The notes under the pieces were generated by a model, which was not told the origin of the DNA, made no database searches, and saw only the letters and a program-made list of their open reading frames with translations. Made by a program: the position numbers and the translations under genes. Shown piece after piece: positions 56,782-58,793 of a stretch of DNA of 58,793 nucleotides. Position 1 is the first letter of the stretch. Each line of letters starts with the position of its first letter. This stretch comes from Actinomycetes bacterium (GTDB lineage Bacteria > Actinomycetota > Thermoleophilia > Solirubrobacterales > JACPNS01): the NCBI GenBank assembly GCA_023404495.1, contig JAEYBE010000062.1, forward strand, positions 1 through 58,793, given 5' to 3'.

Positions 56782-58062
56782 ATGACCGCAGTCAGCAAGA
56801 CCCACGCCCGCCAGATCCTCGACAGCCGCGGCAACCCCACCGTCGAGGTGGAGATCACCCTCGAGTCCGGTGCGACCGGACGTGCGGCAGTGCCGAGCGG
56901 TGCATCGACCGGCGAATACGAAGCGGTTGAGCTGCGCGACGGCGGACCCGAGTGGGGTGGCAAAGGCGTAACCCAAGCAGTGGCCAACGTCAACGGTGAG
57001 ATCGCCACGGCGATTCTCGGGATCGACCCCGAGGAGCAGGAGGAGTTCGACGCGCGCCTGATCGAGCTCGACGGAACCCCGAACAAGGCCCGCCTCGGTG
57101 CCAACGCGATGCTCGGCGTTTCGTTGGCCGGTGCTAAGGCCGCAGCAGCCGAGCGCGATCTGCCGCTCTGGAAGTACCTCGGCGGCGAGAACGCCCACGT
57201 CCTCCCGACGCCGATGATGAACGTGCTCAACGGAGGCTCCCACGCCGACAACTCGGTCGACTTCCAGGAGTTCATGATCGTGCCGGTCGGGGCGCAGACG
57301 TTCGCACACGCGATGCAGATCGGCACCGAAGTCTTTCACGCGCTTGCCAAGAGCCTCAAGGCCAAGGGCCTCTCGACAACTGTCGGCGACGAGGGCGGCT
57401 TCGCGCCAAACCTTTCGAGCAACGAGGAGGCCCTGACCTCGCTGATCGCCGGCATCGAAGCCGCCGGATACACGCCTGGAGACGACGTGGCGATCGCGCT
57501 CGACCCGGCCACCAGCGAGATCTACTCCGACGGTGTCTACGACCTCGCACACGAGGGTCGCAAGCTGACCAGCGCCGAGATGGTCGAGTACTGGGCCGAG
57601 ATGGTCGACAAGTACCCGATCGTCTCGATCGAGGACGGACTCGACGAGAACGACTGGGACGGCTGGAAGCTGCTGACGGACGCAATCGGGTCCAAGACGC
57701 AGCTCGTTGGAGATGACCTCTTTGTGACCAACCCGGCGCGCCTGACCGAGGGCATTGAGCGCGGAGTCGCCAACAGCATCCTCGTGAAGGTCAATCAGAT
57801 CGGCACGCTTTCCGAGACGCTCGAAGCCGTCGGCATCGCCCGTGATGCTGGTTACACGGCCGTGATGAGTCACCGCTCGGGCGAGACCGAGGACGTCACG
57901 ATCGCTGACCTGGCGGTCGCAACGGGCTGCGGCCAGATCAAGACCGGCGCCCCGAGCCGCTCAGATCGAGTGGCCAAGTACAACCAGCTTCTACGCATCG
58001 AGGAGTCAATCGGCAGCGGCGCGAAGTACCCCGGCAAGGCGTCTTTCAAAGCGCTCGGCTGA
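56782..58062 (+). CDS. eno: Enolase
   Basis: A 426-aa glycolytic enzyme interconverting 2-phosphoglycerate and phosphoenolpyruvate. It has the N-terminal ARQILDSRGNPTVEVEI and the loop PSGASTGEYEAVELRDG. Metal-binding residues lie in ALDPATSE and SIEDGLDENDWDGW. The C-terminal SHRSGETEDVTIADLAVA is the family signature. GGAGAG is 11 nt before ATG 56782. It is followed by an FtsB/DivIC gene, a conserved neighbour pair in many Gram-positive bacteria. Confidence 0.97.
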   Translation: MTAVSKTHARQILDSRGNPTVEVEITLESGATGRAAVPSGASTGEYEAVELRDGGPEWGGKGVTQAVANVNGEIATAILGIDPEEQEEFDARLIELDGTPNKARLGANAMLGVSLAGAKAAAAERDLPLWKYLGGENAHVLPTPMMNVLNGGSHADNSVDFQEFMIVPVGAQTFAHAMQIGTEVFHALAKSLKAKGLSTTVGDEGGFAPNLSSNEEALTSLIAGIEAAGYTPGDDVAIALDPATSEIYSDGVYDLAHEGRKLTSAEMVEYWAEMVDKYPIVSIEDGLDENDWDGWKLLTDAIGSKTQLVGDDLFVTNPARLTEGIERGVANSILVKVNQIGTLSETLEAVGIARDAGYTAVMSHRSGETEDVTIADLAVATGCGQIKTGAPSRSDRVAKYNQLLRIEESIGSGAKYPGKASFKALG

Positions 58063-58110
58063 TCGTCCAACAGGGCAGGGGTCGCGGTTGGCTACGCGAA
58101 ACCCGACCTC

Positions 58111-58443
58111 ATGCCCTCAAGGACGAAGCAGCGCGTCCGCGTGGCCCACAAGAGCAAGGGCCGGGCGGTCTCAAAGGGAATCGATTGGAGCCGCCTTCCG
58201 GGCAACTGGCTCGTTGTGATCCTGCTGCTGATGGCAGTTCTCTACGTACCGCCGCTGAAGGGCTACTACGAGCAGCGCAAGGCAACGAGCGAGGCGAAGG
58301 CGACGCTGCAGGAGCTGGGCAAGGAGAATCGCGCGCTCCGGGCTAGGGCGCGATCGCTCAAAAAAGAATCGACGATCGCCACCGAAGCACGCAAGCTCGG
58401 CATGATCGCTCCCGACGAAAAGCCCTTCGTCGTTCTGAAGTAG
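58111..58443 (+). CDS. FtsB/DivIC-family septum formation initiator
   Basis: A 110-aa bitopic protein. A basic cytoplasmic N-terminus (about 1-32) leads to one membrane helix (LVVILLLMAVLYV, about 34-47). A coiled coil of EQRKATSEAKATLQEL type follows (52-90). The tail EARKLGMIAPDEKPFVVL is the family GMV-type motif. It takes part in the divisome with FtsL/FtsQ. Position after eno supports the call. ATG 58111 has no clear ribosome site. Confidence 0.9.
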   Translation: MPSRTKQRVRVAHKSKGRAVSKGIDWSRLPGNWLVVILLLMAVLYVPPLKGYYEQRKATSEAKATLQELGKENRALRARARSLKKESTIATEARKLGMIAPDEKPFVVLK

Positions 58444-58445
58444 CG

Positions 58446-58793
58446 CTACGCGGCTTCGGTCTGCTCGGACTCTTCAGTTTCGTCGGATTCGACAAACCGC
58501 GAAATCACGATCTGATCCGAAGAAATCTGCACACTGATCGGCCGGTGTCCAGCCCAGTGTTCGGCGTATACGGGATCATCAACGATCGCCGGGTCAAGCC
58601 AGAGTCCGTAGCCCTCTTCGCCATGGTCGAAGGTCGCTTCAAATGCCGGCCGGCGACGGCCTCGACCGCCGCGACGACCACGCCTGCGGCGACGGCCGGG
58701 CTCCTGCCCGTCCCCGTCTTCGGCGGCCTTGGCCGCCTCCGCTTCGCGCTTGGCGAGCGCGGCCTCTAGCTCGGCCGCGATCAGCGCATCGTC
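58446..58793 (-). CDS. 3' part of an arginine-rich protein (runs off the window)
   Basis: The minus frame is open from the window edge to TAG at 58446-58448, giving 115 C-terminal residues. They comprise an Ala/Glu/Lys helix (ALIAAELEAALAKREAEAAK), an acidic spacer, a run of arginines and glycines (about 20 residues), then a folded-looking end, GYGLWLDPAIVDDPVYAEHW to QIVISRFVE, and an acidic tail. The Arg/Gly block suggests nucleic-acid binding. The start and main domain are outside. It ends 2 nt from the FtsB gene, tail to tail. Confidence 0.7.
   Translation of the reverse strand, partial: DDALIAAELEAALAKREAEAAKAAEDGDGQEPGRRRRRGRRGGRGRRRPAFEATFDHGEEGYGLWLDPAIVDDPVYAEHWAGHRPISVQISSDQIVISRFVESDETEESEQTEAA

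Noticed and set aside
1..58793. CRISPR arrays or insertion sequences
   Set aside because: No regularly spaced repeats, transposase motifs or terminal inverted repeats with target duplications were seen.

Overview
This window looks like a chromosomal segment of a high-GC actinobacterium. The best fit is the Thermoleophilia / Solirubrobacterales branch. That placement is inferred from the family mix and from how genes start, not from a 16S or database match. Supporting families are a fused PafB-PafC regulator, an EthA/EthR-like pair, glucosyl-3-phosphoglycerate synthase, an Rv1264-type adenylate cyclase, an F420/PPOX-type enzyme, a long secreted RHS protein and a parvulin-type foldase. Many genes have a TANNNT -10 element 6-8 nt before the start codon and no Shine-Dalgarno sequence, i.e. 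leaderless promoters.

Layout. 1-310: the end of an upstream gene and a spacer. 311-7406: a 2284-aa secreted RHS/YD-repeat protein with a variable C-terminal tip, followed by a small two-helix membrane protein that may be its immunity partner. 7407-7891: no supported gene. 7892-10565 (minus): a secreted Ntn-type penicillin/AHL acylase and a small AccE-like ORF. 10697-16111: a sulfate-assimilation operon (sulfite reductase, 4Fe-4S APS/PAPS reductase, APS kinase, ATP sulfurylase, TSUP permease) with a good promoter and a foldable leader. 16112-19910: a small unknown protein, a biotin-dependent carboxylase alpha chain, an MFS permease and an orphan RHH antitoxin. 19967-24812: a HAD dehalogenase, sucCD with a strong terminator, a Phd-like zinc-ribbon mini-protein, an SGNH hydrolase and an aminotransferase.

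24816-29542: a class III adenylate cyclase and a DtxR regulator, then glycerate kinase converging on a glucosyl-3-phosphoglycerate synthase / HAD phosphatase pair, a probable glucosylglycerate locus. 29581-31862: EthA-like monooxygenase and EthR-like repressor sharing a compact symmetric divergent promoter. 31873-37734: MrfA-like helicase, M23 peptidase, GNAT, GDPD and a baeRF-like protein. 37782-37854: tRNA-Phe(GAA). 38035-44677: four regulator/effector sets (MFS + MarR, TetR + DUF4386, an unknown membrane protein, P450 + TetR), most with visible palindromic operators.

44788-44966: a candidate small RNA with its own promoter, an anti-SD loop and a terminator. 45090-48680: PafBC fusion, PPOX-type protein, GNAT and an unknown protein. 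48680-58793: AarF/UbiB kinase, L25, Pth, a LexA-box-controlled HTH protein, Mfd, a SurA-like foldase, enolase, FtsB/DivIC, and the 3' end of an arginine-rich protein.

How the genes work together: the sulfur operon runs from sulfate uptake to sulfide. DNA-damage functions recur (PafBC, an MrfA-like helicase, Mfd, and a LexA box controlling a small HTH protein). The accessory part (29.5-45 kb) is dominated by one-component repressors next to monooxygenases and efflux or membrane proteins. The most unusual signals are the candidate sRNA, which shares a 12-nt promoter/operator element with the EthR-like promoter, the RHS tip/immunity pair, the structured sulfur-operon leader and the SOS-box HTH gene.
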